Assembly: GCA_011364905.1 (NCBI GenBank)
Contig: RDNZ01000007.1
Location: forward strand, 1-64,000
DNA from: Candidatus Thorarchaeota archaeon
GTDB lineage: Archaea > Asgardarchaeota > Thorarchaeia > Thorarchaeales > Thorarchaeaceae
DNA: 64,000 bases
Direction: 5' to 3'
Part shown: positions 1 through 8,676 of the stretch, piece by piece
How the letters are laid out: every line of letters begins with the position of its first letter
Numbering within the stretch: the stretch's first letter is position 1
Position numbers and translations under genes: made by a program
The notes under the pieces: generated by a model
What the model was told of the DNA's origin: nothing
What the model saw: only the letters and a program-made list of their open reading frames with translations
Database searches by the model: none

Positions 1-102
1 CGGTATCGCATACAATCCAACAAAAGTGCCAATGACTATTATGGTGAGAAATAGTAAGACTGTGCCCCTCTTTCGTGTGGGTTCTTTACTATCTTTCTCC
101 AT
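1..102 (-). CDS. N-terminal fragment of a membrane protein
   Basis: An ATG at position 102 on the minus strand opens a frame that runs off the left edge of the window (34 codons seen). The visible part has a short charged start (EKDSKEPTRKRG) followed by one hydrophobic segment of about 18 residues that looks like a membrane anchor or uncleaved signal. The rest lies outside the window, so no function can be assigned. It is divergent from the CPBP gene, and about 140 bases of intergenic DNA separate them. Confidence 0.5.
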   Translation of the reverse strand, partial: MEKDSKEPTRKRGTVLLFLTIIVIGTFVGLYAIP

Positions 103-245
103 CAGTCTTGTCCCTACATCGGTTTTCTTATCCTGTTTTTGATATGAGGTTACCCATAAAGTCTGTGCGGAAAAAGCAATGTAGGGTTAGTTCAAACCAA
201 AGCCTTAATTCAGTTACTAAATTTGTCAGCGGGAGGATGTAAAAG

Positions 246-1061
246 TTGGTCATGGATGACCCAGACAAATACGAACTCGAAGAAGCAGAGGGAATAGGAA
301 TCTTCGAGCCCGGACAGCTTCTAGAAGATACGGTCACCAAGAATCAAATGCTTGGAGTTTTGGGATATACTGCCCTTGGGATGATTCTATTGGTCGTAGT
401 AACATTCTTGCTAATGATTCCACTAATGATGGCAGGCTTAATTATCATCAACTTTTACACATATACTATCCACATTGATCCATTGGCAATGTTGATCATG
501 ACATCTGCTGAGCTGATTTTCGTCATCCCTCCATTGTACTATATCAGAAGTCGTGGTTTGCCAAAGTCAGCATTGGGAATCAAGAACATGCACTCACCTC
601 TGGATATTGGACTTGGTATTTTGTTTGGGGTGGCAATGCTTGGAGTCAATATTGGTGTTTCCTGGTTTGTAAATCAAGCGACCGGTCCACCGCCTTCTGG
701 AATAGAAGCGATCTTGGTAGCGAGAAACTGGCCTGAGATGATCGCGTGGACCATAGTAATGATTGGATTTGTGGGTTTTACCGAGGAACTTCTATTTCGA
801 GGATTTATGCAACGTCGAATGGAGATTTACTTGCGAGGTCGTGGGACAAACAACTACCAATGGGTTGCGCTGGCAGTCAGCAGCTTAATTTTTGGTGCTG
901 TGCATCTTGACATCATTGGTCTCCCAACAAGGTTCATACTAGGCATGTTTCTGGGTTTTCTTGCGCAACGCAGAAAGTACAACCTCATAGGTCCGTCAGT
1001 GGCTCATGGAATAAACAATGCAGTGGTAGTCTTCCTTTCAAGTCTGCCCTACTTATTCTGA
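246..1061 (+). CDS. CPBP family intramembrane metalloprotease
   Basis: This 271-residue protein has about seven hydrophobic segments and the CPBP (Abi/CAAX protease, Rce1-like) signature: the EE pair at 180-181 with Arg at 185 (EELLFRG), a conserved His near 220 (GAVHL), and a second His with Asn near 254-258 (AHGINN). These residues bind metal and activate water inside the membrane. The TTG at 246 is chosen because GGAGG lies 9 bases upstream; an in-frame ATG at 252 is the alternative. The substrate is unknown: family members process prenylated proteins or peptides, or act in immunity. A strong hairpin follows the stop. Confidence 0.85.
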   Translation: MVMDDPDKYELEEAEGIGIFEPGQLLEDTVTKNQMLGVLGYTALGMILLVVVTFLLMIPLMMAGLIIINFYTYTIHIDPLAMLIMTSAELIFVIPPLYYIRSRGLPKSALGIKNMHSPLDIGLGILFGVAMLGVNIGVSWFVNQATGPPPSGIEAILVARNWPEMIAWTIVMIGFVGFTEELLFRGFMQRRMEIYLRGRGTNNYQWVALAVSSLIFGAVHLDIIGLPTRFILGMFLGFLAQRRKYNLIGPSVAHGINNAVVVFLSSLPYLF

Positions 1062-1071
1062 AAAACAACGA

Positions 1072-1094
1072 GGGATCTGTAAGTTACAGATCCC
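1072..1094. terminator. Hairpin after the CPBP gene
   Basis: A near-perfect inverted repeat: 11 bases (1072-1082) pair with 1084-1094. It sits 10 bases after the CPBP stop and before the convergent dodecin gene, so it could end transcription from both sides. The role is inferred from position. Confidence 0.5.
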
Positions 1095-1136
1095 CATTCT
1101 CATCTGGTACGAACTGAGCGCATTCAGTAGCGAAGC

Positions 1137-1340
1137 TCATGGTTCGTACTTGAAAGCGACCTTGATATTAGCTCGGAAGGCAACAATTTTGTTGTCTTGC
1201 ACCTTGCAGGTGAAGTGATCAACATCAATGCCTACAATTCCTCTCACGGACTTCGCAGCAACCGCAAGAGCATTCTTGGAGGCCTCCTCCCAGCTGTTTG
1301 GTGACTCTCCGATTAGTTCGATGACCTTTACAACACTCAT
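1137..1340 (-). CDS. Dodecin-like protein
   Basis: A 67-residue protein matching the dodecin fold: strand (VVKVIELIGES), helix (SWEEASKNALAVAAKSV), then two strands ending in VAFKYEP. Dodecins assemble into hollow dodecamers that store flavin or related ligands. The start at 1340 is supported by AGGAGGT just upstream; an open frame extends further 5' without a ribosome site. By my alignment the Trp and Gln that sandwich flavin in halobacterial dodecin are Gly and Arg here, as in the common bacterial subgroup that also lacks Trp, so flavin binding cannot be assumed. Confidence 0.85.
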   Translation of the reverse strand: MSVVKVIELIGESPNSWEEASKNALAVAAKSVRGIVGIDVDHFTCKVQDNKIVAFRANIKVAFKYEP

Positions 1341-1424
1341 ACAATTATCAACCTCCTTGGATTGCTCTATAGTTATCCAACCCTTAAGGGTCTTGCCAAC
1401 TGACTCCAAATTAAGAAGAAAATA

Positions 1425-2582
1425 TCATGCCAGGGTTTTGCGACGTGCAAAGATTAGCCAAGCAATCAAGATTAGGGCCAGAGACAACTCCAGAATGACT
1501 AAAATGTCACCAGAAAACTCACTTAGGGCCACTCCTTTGAATGCAGTGTCAGCCATCATTACACGTCCAAGATTCAGGGGATAGTAATCGTCAATGAGGC
1601 CAACATCCATGAAACCAGTGCCAACAATGACGCTACCGAACAAAAGGAACAGGAATGACTGATTGGCTTGGAGCCGCGTAGTAACTAGAGTGGAAATGAG
1701 GACGCCAAGTGCGGATCCAGATAATGACATGAGCGCAAGTACGATATTCATTGTAAGATATTGTGACCATACATTAATGTTGAATAGTAGTTGCCAGAGA
1801 ATCAGTAAGAATTGTGCTTGTAGCATCCCAACAACGAAATATGCAGAAACCTTTGATATTATAGCTTCCATCTTACTTGCGGGAGTCAGAAGCATTCGAT
1901 TGAGAGGCACATCGCCGACAATAGCTTGGGCAGCTGTTGCTGCGACAGCAATAAACACGGCAAACACAATCATAAAGACTCCAAAGGTCGCTTCAAAACC
2001 ACTGGAACCAGCAGGTTGGAACTCTGGAAACATGTCGGCTGCAATCTCGCCTTTTACCCAATCATGATCGAAGCGGAAGTCCTGAACAACTCCATTAAAC
2101 TTCGAAAAAACAGAAGTCTGACTTGAAAAATCAGTACTGCTAATGTGAATACTGACAAAGGCAGGAATATCTCCAGTAATATTTCCTTCAAACCCATATG
2201 GAATTACAGCGTATGCGTCCACTCTATCAAAGTATAATGCATCTAACGCATCTGCTTCTGTATTGTATATCTGAACAATAAAGTTGGGACTATTGGTCAG
2301 ATACCACGTGAAATTGGCTGATAGGTCCTGACCGGGAAATGTGTTTGTTGAATCGATGTCCACTAGACCTAGTCTTATCGCATCTTCGTTCTTTCCCGTT
2401 TCAGCAGAGATTCCAATTGCCGCTTGATGAGTGGCGGCATACATTGTCATCATGATCATTGTGGGAAGGATGAAGACAAGAATGAGCGCAAATTTGTCAT
2501 TCTGAATCAGTTTCAATTCCTTGAGAAACATTGACCAGATACGCCACAGTTTTGTGTTCTTCTTCTTCCCGACCTTAGACAA
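1425..2582 (-). CDS. ABC-2 type transporter permease
   Basis: A 385-residue membrane protein with ABC-2 exporter topology: one N-terminal membrane helix (about residues 30-50), a large extracytoplasmic domain (about 55-195), then five or six helices in the C-terminal half. The start is TTG at 2582 with GGTGAG about 6 bases upstream. No ATPase gene lies next to it: the upstream neighbour is a DNA glycosylase and the downstream one is dodecin. Its ATPase partner must be encoded elsewhere. The substrate is unknown; drugs, lipids or peptides are typical for the family. Confidence 0.75.
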   Translation of the reverse strand: MSKVGKKKNTKLWRIWSMFLKELKLIQNDKFALILVFILPTMIMMTMYAATHQAAIGISAETGKNEDAIRLGLVDIDSTNTFPGQDLSANFTWYLTNSPNFIVQIYNTEADALDALYFDRVDAYAVIPYGFEGNITGDIPAFVSIHISSTDFSSQTSVFSKFNGVVQDFRFDHDWVKGEIAADMFPEFQPAGSSGFEATFGVFMIVFAVFIAVAATAAQAIVGDVPLNRMLLTPASKMEAIISKVSAYFVVGMLQAQFLLILWQLLFNINVWSQYLTMNIVLALMSLSGSALGVLISTLVTTRLQANQSFLFLLFGSVIVGTGFMDVGLIDDYYPLNLGRVMMADTAFKGVALSEFSGDILVILELSLALILIAWLIFARRKTLA

Positions 2583-2628
2583 AGGTACTCACCTGATTCA
2601 GCAGTCTGGATTTTTATCTACGAGCCTT

Positions 2629-3603
2629 TTATGGGTTTTCTGCAGGCGTAGACTCCTCAAAAAATCCCAAAACTTCAGCACACATAAGAAGGTAGAGGAC
2701 CATTGTGTTTGAAGCGCCCCAGGACTCTGCATGTTCCTGAACTTGTTTCGCAGTCATTCTTAGACCTTGATTGTATAACTTTCCAAGAATCTTTTGAATC
2801 ACAAGATCCTCGTATGCAAACACGTTGAAGTTGCCTAGTCCAGCTAGCGAGAACACACGGACTGTCCAGTCCCCAATTCCTCTGATAGGTTTCAGTCGTT
2901 CAAGCACCTCCTCGTAGGGAGCACCGACTAGGGAATCTAGAGCCAAGTTGCCCTTGGCCGCGAGCATAGCGACATTGTGAATGTATTCAGCTTTGTAACC
3001 AAAACCAAATTCTCGCAGACCATCCAGTCCAGCATTTGACATTGTTTGCGCACTGGGAAAGAAGTACCAACGAGAATCTTCAAACATTACAGGTTTCGTG
3101 AGCTCAAGTACCATCCTCTTTGTGAATATGTTTGCAGCCCTGTATGATACCTGTTGCTGGATTATTGTCTTAATCAGTGCTTCAAAGGGCGTGGGTGACA
3201 TATATGGTCGCACGCCAGCTACCTTTGGAACAAGATTAGCAATTACCGGGTCCTCGCTCATTTGTTTCAATGCGTTGTCAACCTTGAGTTTTAAATTCAA
3301 TGTCCTTTCAACCATCGCCCTTAGATCTTTGGTCGTTACGTCGCAACTAGAGTGAGTAATCTGTAGAGACTTTCCTGGCTTTGGCTGCCTGATGATCAAA
3401 ACTACATGTTGATAATCAAAATCGTAGGCACGTCCAAAAAAGCCAGCGCCAGTTTGCTCAGGCACTGGTTGTATATCTGGATAAATCCAAGAATGAACTG
3501 AAGATAAGAGATCATATTCAGGTGGTACCTTGATTCGAAATGGCAATTTCATCACTTTTACAAAGACAAATGCACCTGCCGGAAGAAAGACCGGCAGATG
3601 CAT
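2629..3603 (-). CDS. AlkA/OGG-type DNA glycosylase (HhH-GPD superfamily)
   Basis: A 324-residue base-excision repair glycosylase. An N-terminal beta domain (about 20-100) precedes the helical domain. IIQQQVS (147-153) is the usual helix-start motif, the helix-hairpin-helix is at about 237-257 (IRGIGDWTV), and the catalytic Asp is D266 in AYEDL. No Fe-S cysteine set is present, so it is closer to AlkA/3-methyladenine glycosylases than to endonuclease III. I see no OGG-type catalytic Lys at the expected place, which suggests a monofunctional glycosylase. Start choice is uncertain; an in-frame ATG at 3552 also exists and neither has a good ribosome site. Confidence 0.8.
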   Translation of the reverse strand: MHLPVFLPAGAFVFVKVMKLPFRIKVPPEYDLLSSVHSWIYPDIQPVPEQTGAGFFGRAYDFDYQHVVLIIRQPKPGKSLQITHSSCDVTTKDLRAMVERTLNLKLKVDNALKQMSEDPVIANLVPKVAGVRPYMSPTPFEALIKTIIQQQVSYRAANIFTKRMVLELTKPVMFEDSRWYFFPSAQTMSNAGLDGLREFGFGYKAEYIHNVAMLAAKGNLALDSLVGAPYEEVLERLKPIRGIGDWTVRVFSLAGLGNFNVFAYEDLVIQKILGKLYNQGLRMTAKQVQEHAESWGASNTMVLYLLMCAEVLGFFEESTPAENP

Positions 3604-3644
3604 GTTTGATTGAACTTGTCTAACAATCCAAATGAGATCTGGAA

Positions 3645-3758
3645 CTACTCCTTATCTTTTTTGAAAGGATTGCTCTTGAAAGGATTCTTTGGAGCGTGCA
3701 CCTTAATTGAAAAAGCACCCTTCTCCCTATTTCCGGCAGATTCTTTGTTCTCGTTCAA
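3645..3758 (-). CDS. Possible small basic protein
   Basis: An open frame of 37 codons starts at TTG 3758 with GAGG about 8 bases upstream; an in-frame ATG at 3782 would give 45 residues. The product is Lys/Asn-rich and ends in two NPF-like repeats (NPFKSNPFKKDKE). It lies between a glycosylase gene and a divergent membrane protein gene. I do not recognise it, and it could be a chance frame. Confidence 0.3.
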   Translation of the reverse strand: MNENKESAGNREKGAFSIKVHAPKNPFKSNPFKKDKE

Positions 3759-3886
3759 TAATATTTCCTCACAAACCACCATGTGATGCTTCGATTATGG
3801 TACACAAATACATTTGAATTTATCATATTTCAGAGCATCAAACATTAGGATTATAACATGAACAACAATACGAATCGGGAATAGCC

Positions 3887-4240
3887 ATGGAACGCCGCTC
3901 AGAATCTCTATTGAATTCGTCAAGCGTCATATTCGTGGCAATGATCGTTGTCACTATATTGCTGAATTTTGGTCTGTTTTTCATCTTGAATTTTCTAGCA
4001 CCTTTAGTCACAGGATTGATTGTGGGTTATATTGTAGCTAAATACATACACGCAATTGCTATTGTATTCAGTGGGACTGCACTGAGTTATTTCCTAGTTT
4101 TCCTCATAACAGAGTGGTTTCTTGATTTTGTCTACAAACCAGAGGATGTGATTTTTGCTGTCATCATTATGTCGGGCATAGGTGTTCTGGGAGGAGCAAT
4201 TGGCTCATTCGTTGGAGCCAGACGTTCCAAAACAAAGTAG
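3887..4240 (+). CDS. Small membrane protein of unknown function
   Basis: A 117-residue protein with four predicted membrane segments (about 14-35, 38-55, 57-75, 88-110) and a basic C-terminal tail (GARRSKTK). Gly-rich helices (GIGVLGGAIGSFVG) resemble small DUF5518-like archaeal membrane proteins, but I cannot assign a family with confidence. It ends 4 bases before the stop of the convergent C25-like protease gene. Confidence 0.6.
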   Translation: MERRSESLLNSSSVIFVAMIVVTILLNFGLFFILNFLAPLVTGLIVGYIVAKYIHAIAIVFSGTALSYFLVFLITEWFLDFVYKPEDVIFAVIIMSGIGVLGGAIGSFVGARRSKTK

Positions 4241-4244
4241 GACA

Positions 4245-5495
4245 TCAAGTATCAACAGATATTCGTCCTGGTGTGAAGTCTGCGTTCGGTCCTGCAGGAG
4301 CACTACGTAGGGGATTTCCATAAAGCATCCATTCAACTGCTGATACAGATTTGTCTATTGTGAGAGTTGTTGAATCACCCTTTCTGACCTTCTCGATTTC
4401 AGCTAGGACTTTGGGCTCTAGGTTCTCGGTCAGTGCCCTGTCCACTGCAAGCTTCACCTCACCTATGAGATCATATGAGTCGAGAAGATCTAAGAGCCCG
4501 AATTTCCAACCATCGCAATACGCACATTTGCGCCAGTCCTCAAATGGTTCAACATTATTCATGGTATCAAGTGTTGCACCAATGTAGGCGGCCCCTGAGT
4601 TCAGGAAAGCTTTCAATAATGGACCTTCTTGAGCTGTATTACATGCCTCCGAAAACACAACAGGATAGCCCTGAAATTCAATCGCTGAAGCTTGTTCGTA
4701 GCTGAGAATAACCGAATTATGTGTTGCCCATCTATCAGGCGTCCCATGAATTCGTGCTGTGAATACGCCATCTGAGAATTGAAGAATAAACTCACTGACA
4801 GACAACAGCTTTTCTTCTTCCTTAGTATAACGAAGTAGCACTTCTACATCAAATCCCAAATCAGCAAGAGCTTTGACGTGCTTATCAGAACGACCCGGTT
4901 GCGAATCAAATACAATCGCTATGTTACTATCAACAACATATGGGTCCATATGATAAAGGACAGTTTTTGGTGGCCCAAAAATCCGTCCAAATGGGAAGTC
5001 GGGTTTGCCATCATTATCTAAATCCTGAATGAACCAATCGGTGAAACCGTATGTGCCCTCATATGAAATCTGTGTGGCTGGAAGCTCTTTATTAGTTCCA
5101 ATGAGTAGGACACCTTTGTGATAACTTGGGTCATAATTCTCTCTAATCGTCTTCTTTGTGAGAATCCAAGATCGACCTTGTTCAACAATGAAGTCAGCTC
5201 CGATTTCTCTGGCCTTAGTAGCGTATTGTGCAATATTGGCTTCACCCACTCTGCCGCACACCACAAGCATTTGTTTGATCAGGTTTCTATTTATCCGTCC
5301 TACTTCAAAAACAAGGTCTTCGTCAGACCTTCTCTTTCTGAATTTCTTCTTTATCTCATTGATTGTTCCAAGACCACTCTTACTGATTATATTCATGACT
5401 CCGGAGTTCTCATCAAAAGTGATAATTACTGTTGTTGGTGTAGCCGCCAGCAGCAAACTACGAAGGATATGAGAAACAATGGCCTCAAATATCAA
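4245..5495 (-). CDS. Caspase-fold peptidase, C25 (gingipain)-like
   Basis: About 416 residues. Residues 158-171 (DLDNDGKPDFPFGRI) match the metal-loop signature of peptidase family C25. His250-Gly251 (ARIHGT) and Cys285 (FSEACNT) match the clan CD catalytic dyad, each after a hydrophobic strand. No signal peptide is visible, so it is probably cytoplasmic, unlike secreted gingipains. The annotated start overlaps the 5' end of the divergent HAD gene by 17 bases; a start at ATG 5396 (residue 34) would remove the overlap but cut the first strand. Substrate and regulation are unknown. The assignment rests on motifs only. Confidence 0.6.
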   Translation of the reverse strand: MIFEAIVSHILRSLLLAATPTTVIITFDENSGVMNIISKSGLGTINEIKKKFRKRRSDEDLVFEVGRINRNLIKQMLVVCGRVGEANIAQYATKAREIGADFIVEQGRSWILTKKTIRENYDPSYHKGVLLIGTNKELPATQISYEGTYGFTDWFIQDLDNDGKPDFPFGRIFGPPKTVLYHMDPYVVDSNIAIVFDSQPGRSDKHVKALADLGFDVEVLLRYTKEEEKLLSVSEFILQFSDGVFTARIHGTPDRWATHNSVILSYEQASAIEFQGYPVVFSEACNTAQEGPLLKAFLNSGAAYIGATLDTMNNVEPFEDWRKCAYCDGWKFGLLDLLDSYDLIGEVKLAVDRALTENLEPKVLAEIEKVRKGDSTTLTIDKSVSAVEWMLYGNPLRSAPAGPNADFTPGRISVDT

Positions 5496-6129
5496 GGTGA
5501 TCTCGATAGACTTGGATGGAGTTCTCTATGATGGTCCAAGTGCCGCATTTGCGCTTGCTCAGCAGATTGGCTTGAAGGATCAATATCTCGAATTACTCGA
5601 AAGAATAGAACGAGAAAACTTGGATTTTCAAGAAACGGTGGTTGAAGTCGCAAAACTATGGAAAGGGATACCTGTTGATGCCACGTACCACTACTTGGTG
5701 AAGACGATGCCACTGCTAGACGGAGCTGAAGAAACAGTAGCTACACTGCAGGACTGGGGATATGAAGTGGGTTGTATTTCCAGCGGAGTTAGTCAGTTCT
5801 TCATGGAACCTCTGTCTCGCAGATTGAATCTATCTTTTGCCTACTCTCATATTCTTGGTTCAGAGAATCAGGTTCATGATGGAACTGTTCAGTTCACAAT
5901 GGGTGGTCCAGAAAAAGCCACGACAATCTGGAACTACGTACAAATAAGAGGACACTCACTGGAAAACGTGGCTAGTATTGGAAATGGGATTAATGACATA
6001 GATCTATTCAAAGTTTCAGCGTTCAGCATTGCATTCAATCCAGTGGATAAAGCTGTAAGTGATGCTGCGACAGTAACTATTGAATCCAAAGACTTGCGTT
6101 CGATTCTGCCGTACTTTGAGAGAGTTTAA
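5479..6129 (+). CDS. HAD-superfamily phosphatase (phosphoserine-phosphatase-like)
   Basis: A 216-residue HAD hydrolase. Motif I is DLDG (Asp11 nucleophile, Asp13 acid/base), motif II is the Ser pair in CISSG, motif III is Lys in GPEKA, and motif IV is GNGINDID. A helical cap lies between motif I and II (about 17-75), as in SerB-like phosphatases. The first acidic residue of the usual GDxxND motif is Asn, but the following Asp residues are kept. It probably cleaves a small phosphomonoester; the substrate is unknown. The stop overlaps the tail of the convergent DegT gene by 4 bases. Confidence 0.75.
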   Translation: MASNIKVISIDLDGVLYDGPSAAFALAQQIGLKDQYLELLERIERENLDFQETVVEVAKLWKGIPVDATYHYLVKTMPLLDGAEETVATLQDWGYEVGCISSGVSQFFMEPLSRRLNLSFAYSHILGSENQVHDGTVQFTMGGPEKATTIWNYVQIRGHSLENVASIGNGINDIDLFKVSAFSIAFNPVDKAVSDAATVTIESKDLRSILPYFERV

Positions 6130-7262
6130 CCAAGAATCTTTGTGAATGCATCCTTGATTTGTTGTTTGTCGTTATCCGTGAGACTCGGATGCACTGGAAT
6201 ATCGAAGTGTCGAGATCCAATCTCCTCTGACACTGGAAGAGTCACTGCTGAATAATCGGGATAATCTACGAACTTTGCCCATCTCCATTGCTGAATATTA
6301 AGGTAGGTGTCTTGCTTATGACAAGGTAGTGCGTAGACTGCTCTCGAACCCACACCCTGCTCCCTCAATGCTGATACTATGCCATCTCTATCCATTTTAT
6401 CTGAGTATAGACGGGGAGCATAAAGATGATATGCAGATTTCAGACCTTTATCTTCCACCTGTGGCTTAATTGATTCAAACTCAGAGAAGAACTCATCAAA
6501 CTCGTGAGCATTCTTTCGTCGCTGTTTTACAGCTTCTGGGAGTCGTTTCATTTGCTCAATTCCAATCGCAGCGACTACGTCCATCATTCTGTTGTTGTAT
6601 CCTATTCTGAAGTGGCTATAGCCACCCTGTTTGCCACGACCGTGGTTTTTGACCATCAGACACCGATCAAAGAGTTCTTCATTATCAGTTGTGATCATTC
6701 CTCCCTCTCCAGTCATCATGTTCTTTGTTGCATAGAAAGAGAACGCAGATACATGCCCTAGGGACCCAACTTTCCTGCCATCGACCTCAGCACCATGAGC
6801 TTGGCAGGCATCCTCAATGACCTGCAAATCATGAGATTCTGCTATATCCATAATATGCTTCATATCAGCAGGCATCCCAAAGATGTGCACTGGCATAATC
6901 GCACGAGTCTTTTCTGTAATCGCGTCTTCAATCAGTTCAGGGTCGATGTTATAGGAATCAGGTTTCACATCTACAAAAATGGGAATTGCTCCTATCATAG
7001 CAATCGAGTTGGCTGATGCGATAAACGTGAAGGGAGATGTAATGACCTCGTCCCCAGGTTCTAGTGCCATAGCCTCCAAGGCAGTGCTCAACGCAGTCGT
7101 TCCGTTGTTGGTCACTGTTGCGAATTTTGTGCCGATGTACTTAGCAAACTGCCTTTCTAGCTCACGAGAAACCTTTCCCTCAGCGAGCATTCCTGATTCT
7201 AGGACTCGCTTCACAGCTTCAACTTCTTCTTCTTCAATGATTGGCTTCGCAAATGGAATCAT
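6126..7262 (-). CDS. DegT/DnrJ/EryC1/StrS family aminotransferase
   Basis: A PLP-dependent aminotransferase of nucleotide-sugar pathways, about 378 residues. Visible features are the N-terminal PFAKP start, the NGTTAL cofactor loop, the EDACQAHGA Asp motif, and the PLP lysine in FYATKNM followed by GEGGM. The ATG at 7262 is preferred; a GTG at 7274 adds four residues. Family members make amino sugars for glycans or glycoproteins. No other nucleotide-sugar gene lies beside it, so the substrate cannot be inferred. Confidence 0.88.
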   Translation of the reverse strand: MIPFAKPIIEEEEVEAVKRVLESGMLAEGKVSRELERQFAKYIGTKFATVTNNGTTALSTALEAMALEPGDEVITSPFTFIASANSIAMIGAIPIFVDVKPDSYNIDPELIEDAITEKTRAIMPVHIFGMPADMKHIMDIAESHDLQVIEDACQAHGAEVDGRKVGSLGHVSAFSFYATKNMMTGEGGMITTDNEELFDRCLMVKNHGRGKQGGYSHFRIGYNNRMMDVVAAIGIEQMKRLPEAVKQRRKNAHEFDEFFSEFESIKPQVEDKGLKSAYHLYAPRLYSDKMDRDGIVSALREQGVGSRAVYALPCHKQDTYLNIQQWRWAKFVDYPDYSAVTLPVSEEIGSRHFDIPVHPSLTDNDKQQIKDAFTKILG

Positions 7263-7328
7263 GACAGACCACACTTGGCTGATTTTGATACAGAATAAAA
7301 CCCTTTGGCATGTGTGACAAATGTACTG

Positions 7329-7886
7329 CTATGAGGTGGAAGCCTCCGGGGAACTCTCTATCTCAGCTTGTATTTCTTTGTAGTAGGCAGTCCTACGTCT
7401 ATTCTCAACGAGGCCAACGATTCCAATAGATGCGCTCATCACCGCAAGAGCGACCAGCATATAGGCTAAATTCCCAAGATAGAAGATGATCGCAAGAGCT
7501 AAACCACTCAAGAAGCCAGTCGAAGCCCGTACGAAATTTGTGGTCTTTCTGGGAGTAAGACGTTGACTCATCCAATCGATGACAGTTGTAAAACCAAGGG
7601 CAACTGAAAGAAAGAACCAAAACCATTCAGGTGTCAATTGAACCTGAAATATGAAGAGAAACAATAGACCTAGGCCCAGACCACCATAGATTCCGCTGCA
7701 TCGTCCACAGAGATAAAGCGAGCGACCCATGATAGACACGCGTAGACAGTGACCATACATTGATGGAGGATGATGAGATAGAAGCATCTGAAGACCATTC
7801 GCAAAATCTCCTGTTCTATCAATATCATCTTCTTCACTCGTTGAGAGCGCATCTGGATGTACATCGCTTTCAGTTTCGCTGCTCAC
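7329..7886 (-). CDS. DUF2085 family membrane protein
   Basis: A 185-residue membrane protein with a cytoplasmic acidic N-terminus, then the DUF2085 signature: His pair and HCLRV, followed by LYLCGRCSGIYGG (the family's CxRCxGIY motif), then about four membrane helices. The start is GTG at 7886. DUF2085 has no established function; the conserved Cys residues suggest metal or redox chemistry at the membrane face. The approximately 290 bases upstream hold only AT-rich promoter-like sequence for this gene and the divergent ferredoxin gene. Confidence 0.75.
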   Translation of the reverse strand: MSSETESDVHPDALSTSEEDDIDRTGDFANGLQMLLSHHPPSMYGHCLRVSIMGRSLYLCGRCSGIYGGLGLGLLFLFIFQVQLTPEWFWFFLSVALGFTTVIDWMSQRLTPRKTTNFVRASTGFLSGLALAIIFYLGNLAYMLVALAVMSASIGIVGLVENRRRTAYYKEIQAEIESSPEASTS

Positions 7887-8181
7887 GGGTATCTCACAAA
7901 GAAGTTTCCTGTACGGTCCTCTTAAAACCTATTGGATTATACCAGCAAACATGAATCTGTTTGATACTGTCATTTTCTTAAATGAGCTTAAAGCTGGATA
8001 GACCAAAAATAAAAACATAAACGCTCGATGGTTCAATAGAGAAACACCCTTATTTCACATTCTATTGAGCTTTGTGCCAGTTTAAGGCGATATGAAGATT
8101 CATGCAGAACGACAATGACAGGATTTTAATGTAGGTTCATGTAGTACCACTCGCACTTTAACAAGATGATGGAATTGATTG

Positions 8182-8676
8182 ATGATGGAGAAAGTGTTAC
8201 TTGTCGATATGGACAAATGCACTGGGTGTAAGCAGTGTTCACTTGCTTGTTCTCTAACAAAGGAGGATCTATTCGATCCAGACAGGGGTAGAATCAAGAT
8301 ATTGAAGAAAGAGGAAATTGCCCTCGGACTTCAACTTGTTTGTGAACAATGCGAGTCGCATCCTTGTGTTGCTTCTTGCCCAAATGGAGCATTATCGAGG
8401 GATGAAACAACAGGAATCATCACAGTTGATGAGAATCTCTGCACATCGCAGGGTGCATGTGTGGATGCATGCATTTACTATGCCATCCGGCTTCATCCTG
8501 AAACGAAGAAGCCAATGTTCTGCGATCTTTGTGGAGGTGATCCATATTGCGTCAAGCATTGTGTTCCAGAGGCGCTTCAGTGGGTGGATAAATCGGAGGA
8601 TTTGACTAAAACTAAGAGAAAGTTGCGTTCTACAAGAATAGCAATGTACAAAGAGTTGAAGAAGGAGGCGGCATGA
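8182..8676 (+). CDS. 4Fe-4S ferredoxin subunit of an aldehyde oxidoreductase
   Basis: A 164-residue polyferredoxin of the HycB/DmsB type. Cys groups: CTGCKQC...C near residues 12-22, CEQCESHPC...C, CTSQGACVDAC, and CDLCGGDPYC...C. The third group has only three Cys; the expected second Cys is Gln, so it may bind a 3Fe-4S cluster or none. It directly precedes the AOR gene with no gap, so it is the likely electron acceptor of that enzyme. The start could be either of two adjacent ATGs (8179 or 8182). Confidence 0.85.
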   Translation: MMEKVLLVDMDKCTGCKQCSLACSLTKEDLFDPDRGRIKILKKEEIALGLQLVCEQCESHPCVASCPNGALSRDETTGIITVDENLCTSQGACVDACIYYAIRLHPETKKPMFCDLCGGDPYCVKHCVPEALQWVDKSEDLTKTKRKLRSTRIAMYKELKKEAA

